From positions 1 to 64,000 of the forward strand of contig NZ_BBBX01000004.1 in assembly GCF_001311785.1 (NCBI RefSeq): a DNA stretch of 64,000 nt. Direction: 5' to 3'. Origin of the DNA: Lacticaseibacillus saniviri JCM 17471 = DSM 24301 (GTDB lineage: Bacteria; Bacillota; Bacilli; Lactobacillales; Lactobacillaceae). A program made the position numbers and the translations under genes. This document shows positions 27,698-40,101 of this stretch, in pieces. Below the pieces are notes generated by a model that had not been told where the DNA came from, did not search any database, and saw nothing but the letters and a program-made list of their open reading frames with translations. Numbering within the stretch: the first letter of the stretch is position 1; every line of letters starts with the position of its first letter.

Positions 27698-28444
27698 ATG
27701 AATAAAACCCCAAATTATTACAAAAACCGAGTTGCACTGAATGTGTTAGCAGGCAGCGTGGACAATGCCGAAGAAATTTACAAAGTTGCTGAAGGCCATG
27801 TTGTTGTCGGTGTTCTGACCAAAAATTATAGTAGCGACGATGCTGCCATCGAGGATATGAAACGGTATCAAAAAGTTACTGAAAATGCGATTTCAGTAGG
27901 TCTTGGTGCGGGCGACCCAAAACAGAGTCAGATGGTGAGCCGTGTTTCAGCAGTTTTACAACCTCAGCATGTTAATCAGGTGTTTACCGGAGTGGGCACA
28001 AGCCGAGCTTTGATTGGACAAAATGAGACCGCTATTAACGGTTTAGTTTCTCCAACTGGAAAAGTTGGTATTGTTAACATTGCGACAGGTCCATTGAGTA
28101 GCCAACAACCAGCAGCTGAAGTACCAGTTGAAACAGCGATTGCCCTGTTACAAGATATGGGTGCCACTTCATTTAAATTTTTCCCAATGGGCGGCTTAAA
28201 GCATGAGGATGAATTTAAGGCTGTAGCAGAAGCTTGTGCAAAGTATGATTTCAACCTCGAGCCTACTGGCGGCATTGATCTTGATAATTTTGAAGAGATT
28301 CTTCAGATTGCATTAGATGCTGGGGTTAAACAAGTTATTCCACATATTTATAGTTCAATTATAGATAAAGAGACTGGGTTAACACGCCCTGAAGATGTTG
28401 AACAGCTATGGGCTATCACCAAACGACTTGTTGATGCACAGTAA
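27698..28444 (+). CDS. KDPG aldolase of the DgaF family
   Basis: 248 residues, intact. TIM-barrel aldolase resembling DgaF, with the Schiff-base lysine expected in SFKFFPMGGLKHEDEFKAV and the phosphate-binding EPTGGIDLDNFEEI. DgaF splits 2-keto-3-deoxy-6-phosphogluconate into pyruvate and glyceraldehyde-3-phosphate. It ends the operon; a terminator follows at 28514. Confidence 0.87.
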   Translation: MNKTPNYYKNRVALNVLAGSVDNAEEIYKVAEGHVVVGVLTKNYSSDDAAIEDMKRYQKVTENAISVGLGAGDPKQSQMVSRVSAVLQPQHVNQVFTGVGTSRALIGQNETAINGLVSPTGKVGIVNIATGPLSSQQPAAEVPVETAIALLQDMGATSFKFFPMGGLKHEDEFKAVAEACAKYDFNLEPTGGIDLDNFEEILQIALDAGVKQVIPHIYSSIIDKETGLTRPEDVEQLWAITKRLVDAQ

Positions 28445-28513
28445 CTGAATTAATGGTTTTATCTTGCATGTTCAAAAAAATGTTTTTAATGGTTGTTAAT
28501 ATTTTGAAATTAA

Positions 28514-28553
28514 AAAACACTTGGCTCATTATCAGGCCAAGTGTTTTTAATTT
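28514..28553. terminator. bidirectional terminator
   Basis: AAAAACACTTGGC tcattatcag GCCAAGTGTTTTT between convergent genes. Confidence 0.92.
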
Positions 28554-30488
28554 ATTTATTTGTTAACTCTTCCAAATCCAGACTGGTTTGTTCCCACTCT
28601 GTCTCAGTTTCGCTCAGTTCTTGATGCAAATTGTCGAGCTTGGTTTGGAGCTCTTGCATCTTGACGTAATCGGTCAAGACGTCGGGTGCGGTCATATCCT
28701 GTTCGACTTTGGTGACCGCTTCCTCCAGATCGCTCATCTTGGCTTCAAGACTTTCGATTTCACGCTCGAGCTTGCGCTGTTGCCGCTGATCAGCCTTGGA
28801 TGCCTGATAGGCGGTTGCGGCCTTAGGAGCAGCTTCCGCTTCAGCAGGTGCCTGAGCGGCTTCAGCCTCAGCCGTTTGTTCCGCCAGCTTCTCTTGATAA
28901 TAGTCCCAATTACCCAGGTAAGTGGTGCTACCATCGGGTTGAATCGAGATAATCTGTGTGGCGAGTTCGTTGATGAAGTAACGGTCATGTGAGACGAACA
29001 AAATAGTACCGTCAAAATCGGCGAGTGCGTGTTCGAGCACTTCCTTACTATTGATATCCAGATGGTTGGTCGGTTCATCCAAGATGAGGAAGTTGTCGTG
29101 GTTCATCGCGAGTTTGACTAATTCGAGCCGCGCCTTTTGACCACCAGAGAGTGAGTGCACTGACTTTTGCACATCATCCGCGTCAAACAAGAAGGCAGCC
29201 AAGATGCTGCGAATATCTTTTTCCGGTGTGGTGGGATGGTCGTCCCAGATTTCGCTGATGACGGTCTTGTTGTTGTGCAGTTGGGTTTGATCCTGATCGT
29301 AGTAGCCTGTTGAGACGTTCGCCCCAAACCGTGCTGATCCAGTCAAAAATGGAATCTGATCGAGAATACTCTTGAGCAGGGTCGACTTACCGACCCCATT
29401 TTGACCGATGATAGCGATGCGGTCGTATTTATTGACCTGGAAGTTGATTGGGCCAGCCATGGGTTCGTCGGCTTCGTAGCCAACGGTCGCGTCCCGCACC
29501 TGCAAGACCTCATTCCCGCTGGATTTTTCAGGGGTGAACTGGAAGTGCACCGATTGATTGTCGTTGATGGGCCGCTCGATGCGATCCATCTTTTCTAACT
29601 GTTTGCGGCGACTCTGCGCCTGTTTGGTGGTACTTGCGCGCACAATATTCTTATCGACAAAGGTTTGCAGCTTGTCGATCTCTGCTTGTTGGCGTTCGTA
29701 TGCTTTCCACAATTGAGCGGAGCGTTCGGCCTTCTCCTTGAGGTAGCCCGAGTAGTTGGTTTTGTAGTGCTCAGCGTGGTGTTGTGTGATTTCGTAGATT
29801 TCGTTGACCACATGATCCAAGAAGTATTGTCATGGCTGACGGTCAAAATAGCACCGTCATAGCCGCGCAGATAGCCTTCTAACCAGTCCAGTGTGGTGAT
29901 ATCCAGATGGTTGGTTGGTTCGTCCAGAATCAACAGGTCAGGCTTTTCGAGCAGTAACTTGGCCAGTGCCAGACGCGAGCGCTCACCACCGGAGAGGTTA
30001 CTGATGGGCATCTCATAGGTGGCTTCATCGAATTGGAAGCCATGCAACACGGTGCGGATTTCGGCTTGATAGCCGTATCCATTTTGTTCAGCAAAATCAT
30101 GCTGCACCTGGTCGTATTGCTTCATCACTTGCGCCATAGTGTCATCATCGAGATCAGGGGAAGCAATTTGTGCTTCCAAGTCGTGCATGCGCTGTTCGAG
30201 TGCCATCAAGGGTTCGAATACAGTCAGCATTTCTGCAAAGATTGTGCGACTCGAATCAAGGCCTGAGTCTTGTGCTAAATAACCCAAGCGCATGCCTTTG
30301 GTTGTCGTTACCTGACCTTCGTCGGGGGCGACTTCACCCGCGAGAATTTTGAGTAAAGAGGTTTTCCCAATACCGTTTGGGCCGACCAATCCGATGCGCG
30401 AATTGGTTTGAACTTCAAGGTTAACACCAGCAAAGAGGGTGATGCCATCAAAGCTTCGGCCGACCTGTTGGGCTTGAAGAATAATCAC
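28552..30488 (-). CDS. ABC-F family ATP-binding protein (frameshifted)
   Basis: About 645 residues with two ABC ATPase domains and no membrane segments. N-terminal ABC: Walker A GLVGPNGIGKTSLL, signature LSGGERSRLALAKLLLEKPDLLILDEPTNHLD. Second ABC: GQNGVGKSTLLKS, LSGGQKARLELVKLAMNHDNFLILDEPTNHLD. A charged linker lies between them and a coiled-coil C-terminal tail follows (YdiF/Uup-like). ABC-F proteins act on the ribosome to relieve stalling. One base is missing near 29825-29831, after the first SHD motif; repair gives SHDxYFLDHVVNEIYEI. Confidence 0.92.
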
Positions 30489-30598
30489 GTTGTTGTTCCT
30501 TCTTCCGTTAATAGTGTCTAGGATTAACTATAACATATCTCGCCTTGGATTTTTTGAACCGCATGTGAAAAAAAATTGAACAATCTAGAGCCAATCTC

Positions 30599-30627
30599 TT
30601 GCGTTAAAGGCATAAACCAGTTATGCT
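30599..30627 (+). promoter_or_regulatory. rex promoter
   Basis: TTGCGT (30599-30604), 17 bases, TATGCT (30622-30627). Confidence 0.5.
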
Positions 30628-30685
30628 GGCTTTACAGTATGTCGGGATATTCACAAGACAAATTCATGGTTAGGAGGGGAGATTC

Positions 30686-31348
30686 ATGGCTGAAGCAGTC
30701 ATTCCAAAGGCGACAGCAAAGCGACTCCCATTGTATTATCGGTACCTCAACTTTTTAGCAAATTCAGGCACAACTAAGGTTTCTTCCACAGAACTTTCAG
30801 AAGCAGTGAAGGTGGATTCAGCCACCATTCGCCGCGATTTTTCCTATTTTGGGGCATTGGGTAAGCGTGGTTACGGCTATGATGTCCTGGCCCTCTTGAA
30901 GTTTTTCAAGAAAATCCTCAATCAGGATCGGTTGACCAACGTGGCGTTAGTCGGGGTTGGTAACTTGGGGCATGCCTTACTCAACTATAACTTCCGGCAA
31001 GCCAATAACATCCGCATCAGTGCCGCATTTGATGTTGATCCTAATTTGGCGGGCACCATTCAAAGTGGTGTGCCAGTGTATCCGATGGAAGATATGGTGG
31101 AACAACTCAGAGAGCAACAAATTGAGATTGTGATTTTAACTGTACCAACGGACGCAGCACAAGGACTCACCGATGATTTGGTTAAGGCGGGCATTAAGGG
31201 GATCATGAACTTTACCCCATTGCGTATCTCCGTGCCAGATTATGTTCGCGTTCAGAACGTGGACTTGGCTACAGAATTACAGACATTGATCTACTTCTTG
31301 GAACACTACGGGCCAACCTTGCAAGATAAGGATTCAGAAGCAGAATAA
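30686..31348 (+). CDS. rex: redox-sensing repressor Rex
   Basis: 220 residues, intact. N-terminal winged helix ([23 protein letters not shown]), Rossmann domain binding NAD(H) ([16 protein letters not shown]), C-terminal domain-swapping helix. Rex leaves DNA when NADH is high and typically controls fermentative dehydrogenases. Two Rex-type boxes precede adhE in this same window. ATG follows AGGAGGGGAGATTC. Confidence 0.96.
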   Translation: MAEAVIPKATAKRLPLYYRYLNFLANSGTTKVSSTELSEAVKVDSATIRRDFSYFGALGKRGYGYDVLALLKFFKKILNQDRLTNVALVGVGNLGHALLNYNFRQANNIRISAAFDVDPNLAGTIQSGVPVYPMEDMVEQLREQQIEIVILTVPTDAAQGLTDDLVKAGIKGIMNFTPLRISVPDYVRVQNVDLATELQTLIYFLEHYGPTLQDKDSEAE

Positions 31349-31357
31349 TCACTAGCA

Positions 31358-31403
31358 AAAAGGCGCTGTCATCATCCTAAGTGGATGTTGACAGCGCCTT
31401 TTG
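31358..31403. terminator. bidirectional terminator
   Basis: AAAAAGGCGCTGTCA / TGACAGCGCCTTTT stem between convergent rex and the LCP gene. Confidence 0.9.
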
Positions 31404-31426
31404 TGTTCATTTCTTTGCAAGTGACT

Positions 31427-32483
31427 TTATTCTTCAGGATTGAAGATCGTGTAGGTCTGATCTTGGTCACTATTGAAATCAAATGAGGTATTCGCATTAT
31501 TTTCACGCACGTTTTGATTATTGATGGTTTCAGGTTCCAAATCGAGTGCCTTGCGTAGCTTGTCTGACACGCGTTGCAGTTCCTCAGTCGATGGAATCTG
31601 GTAGGAAGCGGGGCCCGGATAGACCCAGGCGTTCTTGCCGGCTAAGTGATCCGATGAGACTGTGGTTGCGGCCGCTCGGTAGTTCTGGAATACCCCTAAC
31701 ATGTCATCAAACTCAGGTTGGTGGCGATGTTTTTGGAGACGGTGTTCAGCAGATCGGTGAAATTACCCAGCGCATCCATTGAGGTGGCCTTCTTCAAAAT
31801 TGCCTTGATGACCTGTTGCTGCCGTGCCTGCCGACCGTAGTCACCATTGGGATCTTCGTACCGCATCCGCGAGTAGACCAATGCCATTTTGCCATCGAGG
31901 TGCATCGGGCCCTTTGTGAAGTGCTCGTTATTTGTGTGATGGCTGGTGAATGAGAATGGCACATTGACATCGATGCCACCAACCGCATCTACAATTTTTC
32001 GAGTGCGCCCATGTTGACGGTGAGGAAATAATTGATAGGCACGTTGGTCAGTTTCGATACCGTGTTGATCGCCATATCGGAGCCCCCAACATTATAGGCC
32101 GCATTGATCTTTTGCATATTGAAGTGTTCGGTGCCAATCAGTTGCGCCGCCGTATCCCGCGGAATACTGATCATTGTGGTTTTCTTCTTGGCCGGATTCA
32201 CGACCACCACGATCATGGTGTCGGAATTCCCCTTATCAATTCGGCCATCCGCGCCAGTATCAACCCCGAGGAGCAGGGCGGCAAACGGCTTCTTATCTTT
32301 AATGGCCGTTGCCACCTTGCCGTTATTGAGTGTTCGGTAAGTATCCCCCAGTGCATAGCGTGTTTGGCTGTACAGCCGTAACCCATACGCAGCCGCTGTA
32401 AACAGGGCGATACTGACAATCATGAGCAGTAGCTTGAGTATCGGCCGAGACTTTGTGGGCCGGTTCTTCATCCGCCTCTCCAT
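31427..32483 (-). CDS. LytR-CpsA-Psr (LCP) family protein (frameshifted)
   Basis: About 353 residues when repaired. One N-terminal membrane anchor (ILKLLLMIVSIALFTAAAYG), then the LCP catalytic domain: LLGVDTGADGR, GNSDTMIVVVVNP, TMISIPRDT, the NAAYNVGGSDMAINTV helix and YSRMRYEDPNGDYGRQARQQ. LCP enzymes attach teichoic acids or capsule polysaccharides to peptidoglycan outside the membrane. Two breaks occur, at 31995-31999 (repair ALEKIVDAVGGIDV) and about 31708 (repair NLSFDDMLGVFQNY). ATG 32483 with AAAGGAG upstream is better than the ATG at 32507. Confidence 0.92.
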
Positions 32484-32680
32484 TTCATTAACTCCTTTGT
32501 CGTGCAATCTTATCTGCCTAGTGTAGCAAAGTTTGCGGAAAAATTGACTTACAGGCCAAATTTGTTGAAATCTTTAAGGAAATTGGCGGCCAATGATTGA
32601 TTTGATGTGGATGAAAATCTTGTTATTTCGGCCTATTCGTGGATTTTTAGCAATCAACCCGTGAGAGTGCAAATTAAGGG

Positions 32681-32709
32681 TTGCAATTCAGGTCGAAACT
32701 GGGTATCAT
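32681..32709 (+). promoter_or_regulatory. groESL promoter
   Basis: TTGCAA (32681-32686), 17-base spacer, TATCAT (32704-32709), just upstream of the CIRCE element. Confidence 0.75.
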
Positions 32710-32720
32710 AGCAGTTGTGG

Positions 32721-32747
32721 TTAGCACTTGAGAATAAAGAGTGCTAA
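32721..32747. promoter_or_regulatory. CIRCE element (HrcA operator)
   Basis: TTAGCACTT-N9-GAGTGCTAA, one base off the canonical CIRCE, at the transcription start of groESL. HrcA is expected to repress here. Confidence 0.96.
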
Positions 32748-32778
32748 AAATCAATTTGTTTTAAGTGGAGGGATTGTC

Positions 32779-33045
32779 GTGTTAAAACCATTAGGTGATC
32801 GCGTTATTGTTGAAGTTTTAGAAGATCAAGAAGAAACTGTTGGTGGCATCGTGCTCGCTAACAATGCGAAAGAAAAGCCTCAATCAGGCAAGATTGTCGC
32901 TGTCGGCGAAGGCGCATTGAGCCCCGAAGGCAAACGACTTCCTGTTGCCGTTAAAGTAGGCGACGTTGTGATGTATGACAAGTACGCCGGTTCCGAAGTG
33001 AAGTATGAAGGTAAGGATTACCTCGTACTCCACGAAAAGATTTGA
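32779..33045 (+). CDS. groES: co-chaperonin GroES
   Basis: 88 residues. [19 protein letters not shown] start, mobile loop [17 protein letters not shown], end [11 protein letters not shown] 32779 is set by GGAGGG about 7 bases upstream. Intact; groEL follows after 45 bases. Confidence 0.97.
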   Translation: MLKPLGDRVIVEVLEDQEETVGGIVLANNAKEKPQSGKIVAVGEGALSPEGKRLPVAVKVGDVVMYDKYAGSEVKYEGKDYLVLHEKI

Positions 33046-33062
33046 TGGCAATCGCTGAGTAA

Positions 33063-34724
<1,662 letters not shown>

Positions 34725-34755
34725 TTAAATTAAACACAATCGGGTTTAGAATCGT

Positions 34756-34784
34756 AGAGCCAGGGTGGTGCCTGGCTCTTTTTT
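34756..34784 (+). terminator. groESL terminator
   Basis: AGAGCCAGG gtggtg CCTGGCTCTTTTTT. Confidence 0.92.
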
Positions 34785-34892
34785 GTGCCTTCGATTTGGT
34801 CCGCTAGCTGATATTTTAGAGGCGTTTACGCGCGCGTTAGGCGTGCAAAGTGTTAAAATAAATCCATAGTGAAATAGGGAAAGGATGATATG

Positions 34893-35246
34893 ATGAAATT
34901 AATTGAGAATCCCATTCGATTAAATGCCAGTCTTCACAAAATGATTCCAAATACGGTCCGCCACTTGTACGGGTCACGGGCGATTAAATTCTTTACGACG
35001 TACACGTTAGGTGCGGTGCATGTCTACTACATCGATGCCTTTTCCCAAATCGATATCGTGATGACCAACGACAGCCGCCGGATTACCGACGATCAAATCA
35101 ACTTTGTGATTGAGAAGTTGATGCCGGATGTTGCGAGAACCGATATCGAAATCAATCAAGCTGCCAAAGCTGAAATTGAAAGTGAAACTCACAAGAAGTT
35201 GAAGAGGTTCAAGGACCTCGTGATTATCGAACACAAAATCGATTAG
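34893..35246 (+). CDS. DUF1827 family protein
   Basis: 117 residues, MKLIENPIRLNASLHKMIPN. A small soluble protein of the DUF1827 family found in Lactobacillales; function unknown. A Lys-rich helix precedes the C-terminus (THKKLKRFKDLVIIEHK). AAAGGA is 7 bases before the ATG at 34893 (ATG 34890 also possible). Monocistronic, with a terminator at 35250. Confidence 0.75.
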   Translation: MKLIENPIRLNASLHKMIPNTVRHLYGSRAIKFFTTYTLGAVHVYYIDAFSQIDIVMTNDSRRITDDQINFVIEKLMPDVARTDIEINQAAKAEIESETHKKLKRFKDLVIIEHKID

Positions 35247-35249
35247 TGC

Positions 35250-35291
35250 TGACCGCCGATGCTGCTATTACGCGACATCGGCGGTTTTATA
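35250..35291 (+). terminator. terminator after DUF1827 gene
   Basis: ACCGCCGATG...CATCGGCGGTTTT. Confidence 0.85.
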
Positions 35292-35428
35292 GCTAACAAA
35301 AAGTAAGCGTTTATATCGTAAATCACAATTATTTTTAACTTTGATAGAATTCATGGTTCAATTGGGGTAGAATGGCTTCTGTTTGAGAGAAATTCAATAT
35401 TTTCTAAAGTGAATGGAGTTCATAAAAT

Positions 35429-37255
35429 ATGTCACAGTTAAAACGGATTTTATTGGGCGACCATTGAAATCCTCTGAGGAAGGCGGGCAGAAACTTACCA
35501 AGTTTAAAGCGCTCGCCATGTTATCCTCTGATGCATTGTCATCAGTCGCTTACGGGACCGAACAAATTGTCTTGGTGCTGACGACCTTGTCTGCAGCCGC
35601 AATCTGGTATTCATTACCGATTGCTGCGTTTGTTTTAGTCTTATTGATCTCACTCACGTTATCGTATCGCCAGATATTCATGCTTATCCAAGCGGTGGCG
35701 GTGCGTATGTGGTTTCTAGCGAGAACCTGGGTAAGAATGCCGGGTTGGTCGCTGGGGGCTCGTTGTTGATCGATTACATGCTAACGGTGGCGGTTTCCAT
35801 ATCCGCGGGCGCGAGGCCATCACATCGGCCATTCCGGCGCTTTACGGGCATCAAGTCGCGATATCGCTGATCATTATCGTCATTTTGACCGCAATGAATC
35901 TGCGGGGGATGAGCGAATCGGCGTCGTTCCTGATGATTCCGGTCTATCTATTCGTCATTACGATCACGATTATGATTGTTTGGGGGATTTATCAAATCGC
36001 GACAGGTGCCATTCCATTTAAGGCGACATCTGTTGTCGGCGCGGCGGTGCCTGGGATTTCCATGGCGTTAATCTTCCGTGCCTTCTCGAGTGGTTCCAGT
36101 TCGCTGACCGGGGTTGAAGCAATCAGTAACGCGGTCCCATTCTTCAAGAAGCCACGTGAAAAGAACGCGGCAGCGACACTGGCAATCATGGCGGCCATTC
36201 TTGGCTTCTTCTTTGCCGGGATTACATTCTTGAACTACTGGTACGGTATTGTGCCCGTCGCAAAAGTAACCGTGCTCTCACAAGTCGCGAAAGCAACCTT
36301 TGGCGGCAGCGGCATCATGTATTACGTGATTCAACTGTCCACGGCCCTGATTTTGGCCGTGGCTGCTAATACCGGTTTCTCAGCGTTTCCCGTGTTGGCC
36401 TTCAACTTGGCTAAAGACAAGTTCATGCCGCACATGTATATGGATCGTGGCGATCGGTTGGGTTATTCTAACGGGATTTTGACGCTGGCATTTGGCTCTG
36501 CCATCTTGATTGCCATCTTCCAAGGGAGCACCGAACGCTTGATTCCGCTGTATGCGGTCGGCGTGTTCATTCCGTTCACGCTGTCGCAATCAGGGATGAT
36601 TATTCACTGGTGGCGCCATCGCGGTAAGGGCTGGATCAACAAGAGCCTGGCTAACTTTACCGGGGCTTTGATCTCATTTGCCATCTTAGTCATCTTGTTC
36701 GTTTATCGCTTGCCAGATATCTGGCCATTCTTCATCATCATGCCATTGCTGATCTTTGTCTTCTACAAGATTCGCGATCACTATGACAAGGTGGCCGCAC
36801 AATTACGCCTGCCCGATGACATTGCCATGCATCAATACGATGGTAGTACCGTTATCGTGTTAGTCGGTAATGTGACACGGGTTACCCGCGGCGCGCTGAA
36901 CTACGCGCAATCGATTGGTGATTACGTCATTGCGATGCACGTCTCGATGGATGAGAATCCAAATAAGGAACAGGAGACACAATCTGAATTCAGGGAAGAC
37001 TTCCCGAATGTGCGGTTTGTTGACCTGCATTCCTCATACCGGTCAGTCGAAGGTCCTGTCATTCGCTTCGTGGATATCATTGCGCGAAACGCGGACAAAC
37101 GGAACTTTACGACAACCGTCTTGATTCCACAATTTACGCCAAAGAAACCTTGGCAAAATATCTTGCATAACCAGACCAGTTTGCGTCTGCGGGCTGCGTT
37201 TGCGAGTCGCGAGAACATCATTATTTCAACCTATAGTTACCACTTGAAAGAATAG
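35429..37255 (+). CDS. APC family amino acid permease (frameshifted)
   Basis: About 609 residues. Starts MSQLKRILLG RPLKSSEEGG; conserved LSSDALSSVAYGTEQIV, HAYPSGGGAYVVSSENLG and VGGSLLIDYMLTVAVSISAG-like segments give about 12 membrane helices, followed by a roughly 150-residue cytosolic tail (VIVLVGNVTRVTRGALNYAQ). The large soluble tail is typical of the putative amino-acid transporter group with USP-like ends. Three breaks: 35455-35457 (G run), about 35674, about 35813. GGAG is 10 bases before ATG 35429. Substrate not evident. Confidence 0.85.
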
Positions 37256-37279
37256 TTGAAGATGTGACAAGTAGAAATA

Positions 37280-37323
37280 GGAGGCTGTGACGACCCGTAA
37301 GGGTGCTGTCACAGCCTCCTGTT
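37280..37323. terminator. terminator hairpin
   Basis: AGGAGGCTGTGAC...GTCACAGCCTCCTGTTT, 13 bp stem, loop with inner CCCGTAAGGG-type pairing. Confidence 0.88.
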
Positions 37324-37387
37324 TCAATTTCCGAACAAATAGATTAATCCTCCCACTCAAAGCGTCTTTTGTCACAACTTCATTTTT
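37319..37387 (-). repeat. family A intergenic repeat, short form (A3)
   Basis: Read on the minus strand: AAAATGAAGTTGTGACAAAA, GACGCTTTGAGTGGGAGGAT, then TAATCTATTTGTTCGGAAAT. Left and right ends match A2b at 15171-15320 almost exactly, with the middle missing, as if lost by recombination between the two ATTAATC-like stretches. As in the other copies, a strong GTGAC-type hairpin follows in the element's orientation. Confidence 0.75.
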
Positions 37388-37425
37388 GCCACCGGCCCGA
37401 AGCGCTTGTTCATTAATGCGCCTTC

Positions 37426-37454
37426 TTGCCGTTAGGACAGTCTGTTGCTACAAT
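37426..37454 (+). promoter_or_regulatory. mutSL promoter
   Basis: TTGCCG (37426-37431), 17 bases, TACAAT (37449-37454). Confidence 0.6.
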
Positions 37455-37490
37455 AGGTCAAAGAAAGTCAAGAAAGTAAGGGAGACACAC

Positions 37491-40097
37491 ATGCCGCAAA
37501 AACCAGTGAAACACCGATGATGCAGCAGTATCAGGCCATCAAGGATCAATATCCTGATGCTTTTTGTTTTATCGTATCGGTGACTTCTATGAATTATTTT
37601 ATGATGATGCGATTAAGGGCGCGCAACTGCTCGAATTGACGCTCACGGCGCGGAATAAAAATGCGGATGATCCCATTCCTATGGCGGGTGTACCGCATCA
37701 TGCAGCCGCTAGCTATATCGATATTCTGGTGGATCAAGGCTACAAGGTTGCCATCTGTGAACAGGTGGAAGATCCTAAGCTCGCAGTGGGGATGGTCAAG
37801 CGTGAGGTGGTCCAATTGGTCACCCCAGGGACCACGATGGATATCAAGGCGGGCGCTGCGAAGTCCAATAATTACCTGGCTGCGGTACTGGCCTTGCCGT
37901 CCGGTTATGCGTTCGCTTATACCGATTTGACGACCGGTGAACTCAAGGTCACCACGCTTCCGAGTCGGTTTGCGGTGCAAAATGAATTGGCTGCTTTGAG
38001 CAGCAAGGAAATCGTGATTGACCCCGCTCTCAGTGAGGACGACCAAGCCGCTTTCAAGCAGGGCGACCGGCTTCTCTCCGTTCAACCTGATACGGGTGCA
38101 CAAGCCGAGGCGAGTTATGTCGCGCAGGACTTGGCTGATGCTGATCAAGTCGCTGTTGTTGAGCGCTTGATGCAATATCTCTTGATTACCCAAAACGGGG
38201 CCTGGCCCACATTCAAAAAGCGGTGGCCTATCAGCCATCAGCTTTCCTTGAAATGGATCAGGACGCGCGCGCTAACTTGGATATTCTCTCGAACAGTCGG
38301 ACCGGCAAAAAGGCAGATACGTTACTGTGGCTGCTGGATGAGACCAAGACCGCCATGGGTGGCCGCCTCTTGAAGCAGTGGTTGGAGCGCCCATTAATCG
38401 ACATGGTGGCGATTAATCGCCGCCAGCAACAGGTTCAAGCACTGCTCGATCATTTCTTTGAACGCAGTGAACTGCAAGAGCGCTTGACCAAGGTTTATGA
38501 TCTGGAACGTTTGGCAGGCCGGGTGGCGTTTGGTACCGTCAATGGCCGAGACCTGATTCAGCTGCAGACCTCACTGGATCAAATTCCAGCGGTGCAAGAT
38601 ATTCTGTTGCGTTTTGAGGATGACAGTCTCACCTCATTGGAAAAGGCCATTGATCCGGTCAGCGATATTGCCAATCTGATTCGTCGCGCAATTGAACCGG
38701 AGGCACCGATCTCAGTGACCGAGGGCAATCTGATTTTGCGCGGTTATAACGAAAAGTTGGACAATTATCGCGACGTAATGGCCAACAGTAAGCAATGGCT
38801 GGCTGAGCTGGAAGCCTCCGAACGTGAGGCAACCGGCATTCACAACCTCAAAATTCGCTACAACAAAGTCTTTGGCTACTATATTGAGGTCACCAAGGGC
38901 CAACTGGCGAATGTGCCAGAGGGACGTTACGAGCGCAAACAGACGTTAACCAACGCGGAACGCTTCATCACGCCGGAATTGAAGGAGAAGGAAACCCTGA
39001 TTCTGGAAGCTGAGGAGTCCGCAACAACATTGGAATACACCTTGTTCCAAGAAATTCGCGAACAGGTGAAGGCCCAGATTGAACGGCTGCAAAAATTGGC
39101 CGCGCAGATTGCCACGTTAGATGTCTTACAGAGTTTTGCCGTCGTTGCCGAGAACCAACACTATGTGCGGCCAGTGATGCACGCGGGGACGCACGCGCTT
39201 GATATCAAGAATGGCCGACACCCAGTGGTTGAGAAGGTCTTGGGTGAACAACAGTATATTCCCAATGATGTCGTGATGGATGATAATGTCGACATGCTCC
39301 TGATTACGGGACCCAACATGTCGGGTAAGAGTACCTACATGCGCCAACTCGCGCTGATTGTGGTGATGGCGCAGATCGGTTCTTTTGTGCCCGCCGATCA
39401 AGCCGACTTGCCCGTGTTCGATCAAATCTTCACTCGCATTGGGGCGGCAGATGATCTGGCTTCAGGTCAAAGTACCTTCATGGTTGAAATGTTGGAGGCT
39501 AACGCTGCCTTGAGTCACGCGACAGCATCCAGTTTGATTCTGTTTGATGAGATTGGTCGCGGGACAGCGACGTATGATGGGATGGCACTAGCCCAAGCCA
39601 TCATCGAGTATCTGCACGACCACGTGCATGCCAAGACGCTGTTCTCAACGCATTATCACGAACTGACAGGACTTGAGACCACGCTCGACAAACTGCAAAA
39701 TGTCCACGTTGGTGCCGTTGAGGAACACGGTAACTTGGTCTTCTTGCACAAGATGCTAGCAGGTCCTGCAGACAAGTCATATGGGATTCATGTCGCCAAA
39801 CTGGCGGGATTACCAGATGACCTGTTAACGCGTGCCGACAGTATTTTGTCGGACCTTGAAGGCGACCAGGATGTCACAACGCCACACGTTGCGGCTGTTC
39901 AAGTCGAAGAAACGCAGCCTGAGGACAGTCAAGTCGAAGAAGAAACCGGGCAACTAGATCTTTTTGAGCCAGAGCCCGTTCAACAGAACAAGTCTAATCC
40001 GGTATTGAAGAAATTAAGTCAATTCGATCTCTTGACGGCCACGCCAATGGATGCGATGAATCTGATTTATCATTTACAAAAACAATTAAAGAAGTGA
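37491..40097 (+). CDS. mutS: DNA mismatch repair protein MutS (frameshifted)
   Basis: About 869 residues. The mismatch-recognition motif is [15 protein letters not shown] near the N-terminus. Connector, lever and clamp domains follow, then the ATPase with [29 protein letters not shown] and STHYHELT. Three breaks: 37498-37502 (repair [15 protein letters not shown]), 37561-37565 (repair [11 protein letters not shown]) and about 38200 (repair [19 protein letters not shown]). GGGAGACACAC precedes the ATG. It starts the mutS-mutL-maf operon. Confidence 0.96.
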
Positions 40098-40101
40098 TCT
40101 T

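Noticed and set aside
30563-30584. Rex box upstream of rex itself
   Set aside because: ATGTGAA and TTGAACAA half-sites are separated by six bases instead of four; too weak to call.
37594-38238. 214-codon open frame on the minus strand
   Set aside because: Lies wholly inside mutS in another frame, no RBS and no recognisable protein; a shadow of the coding strand.
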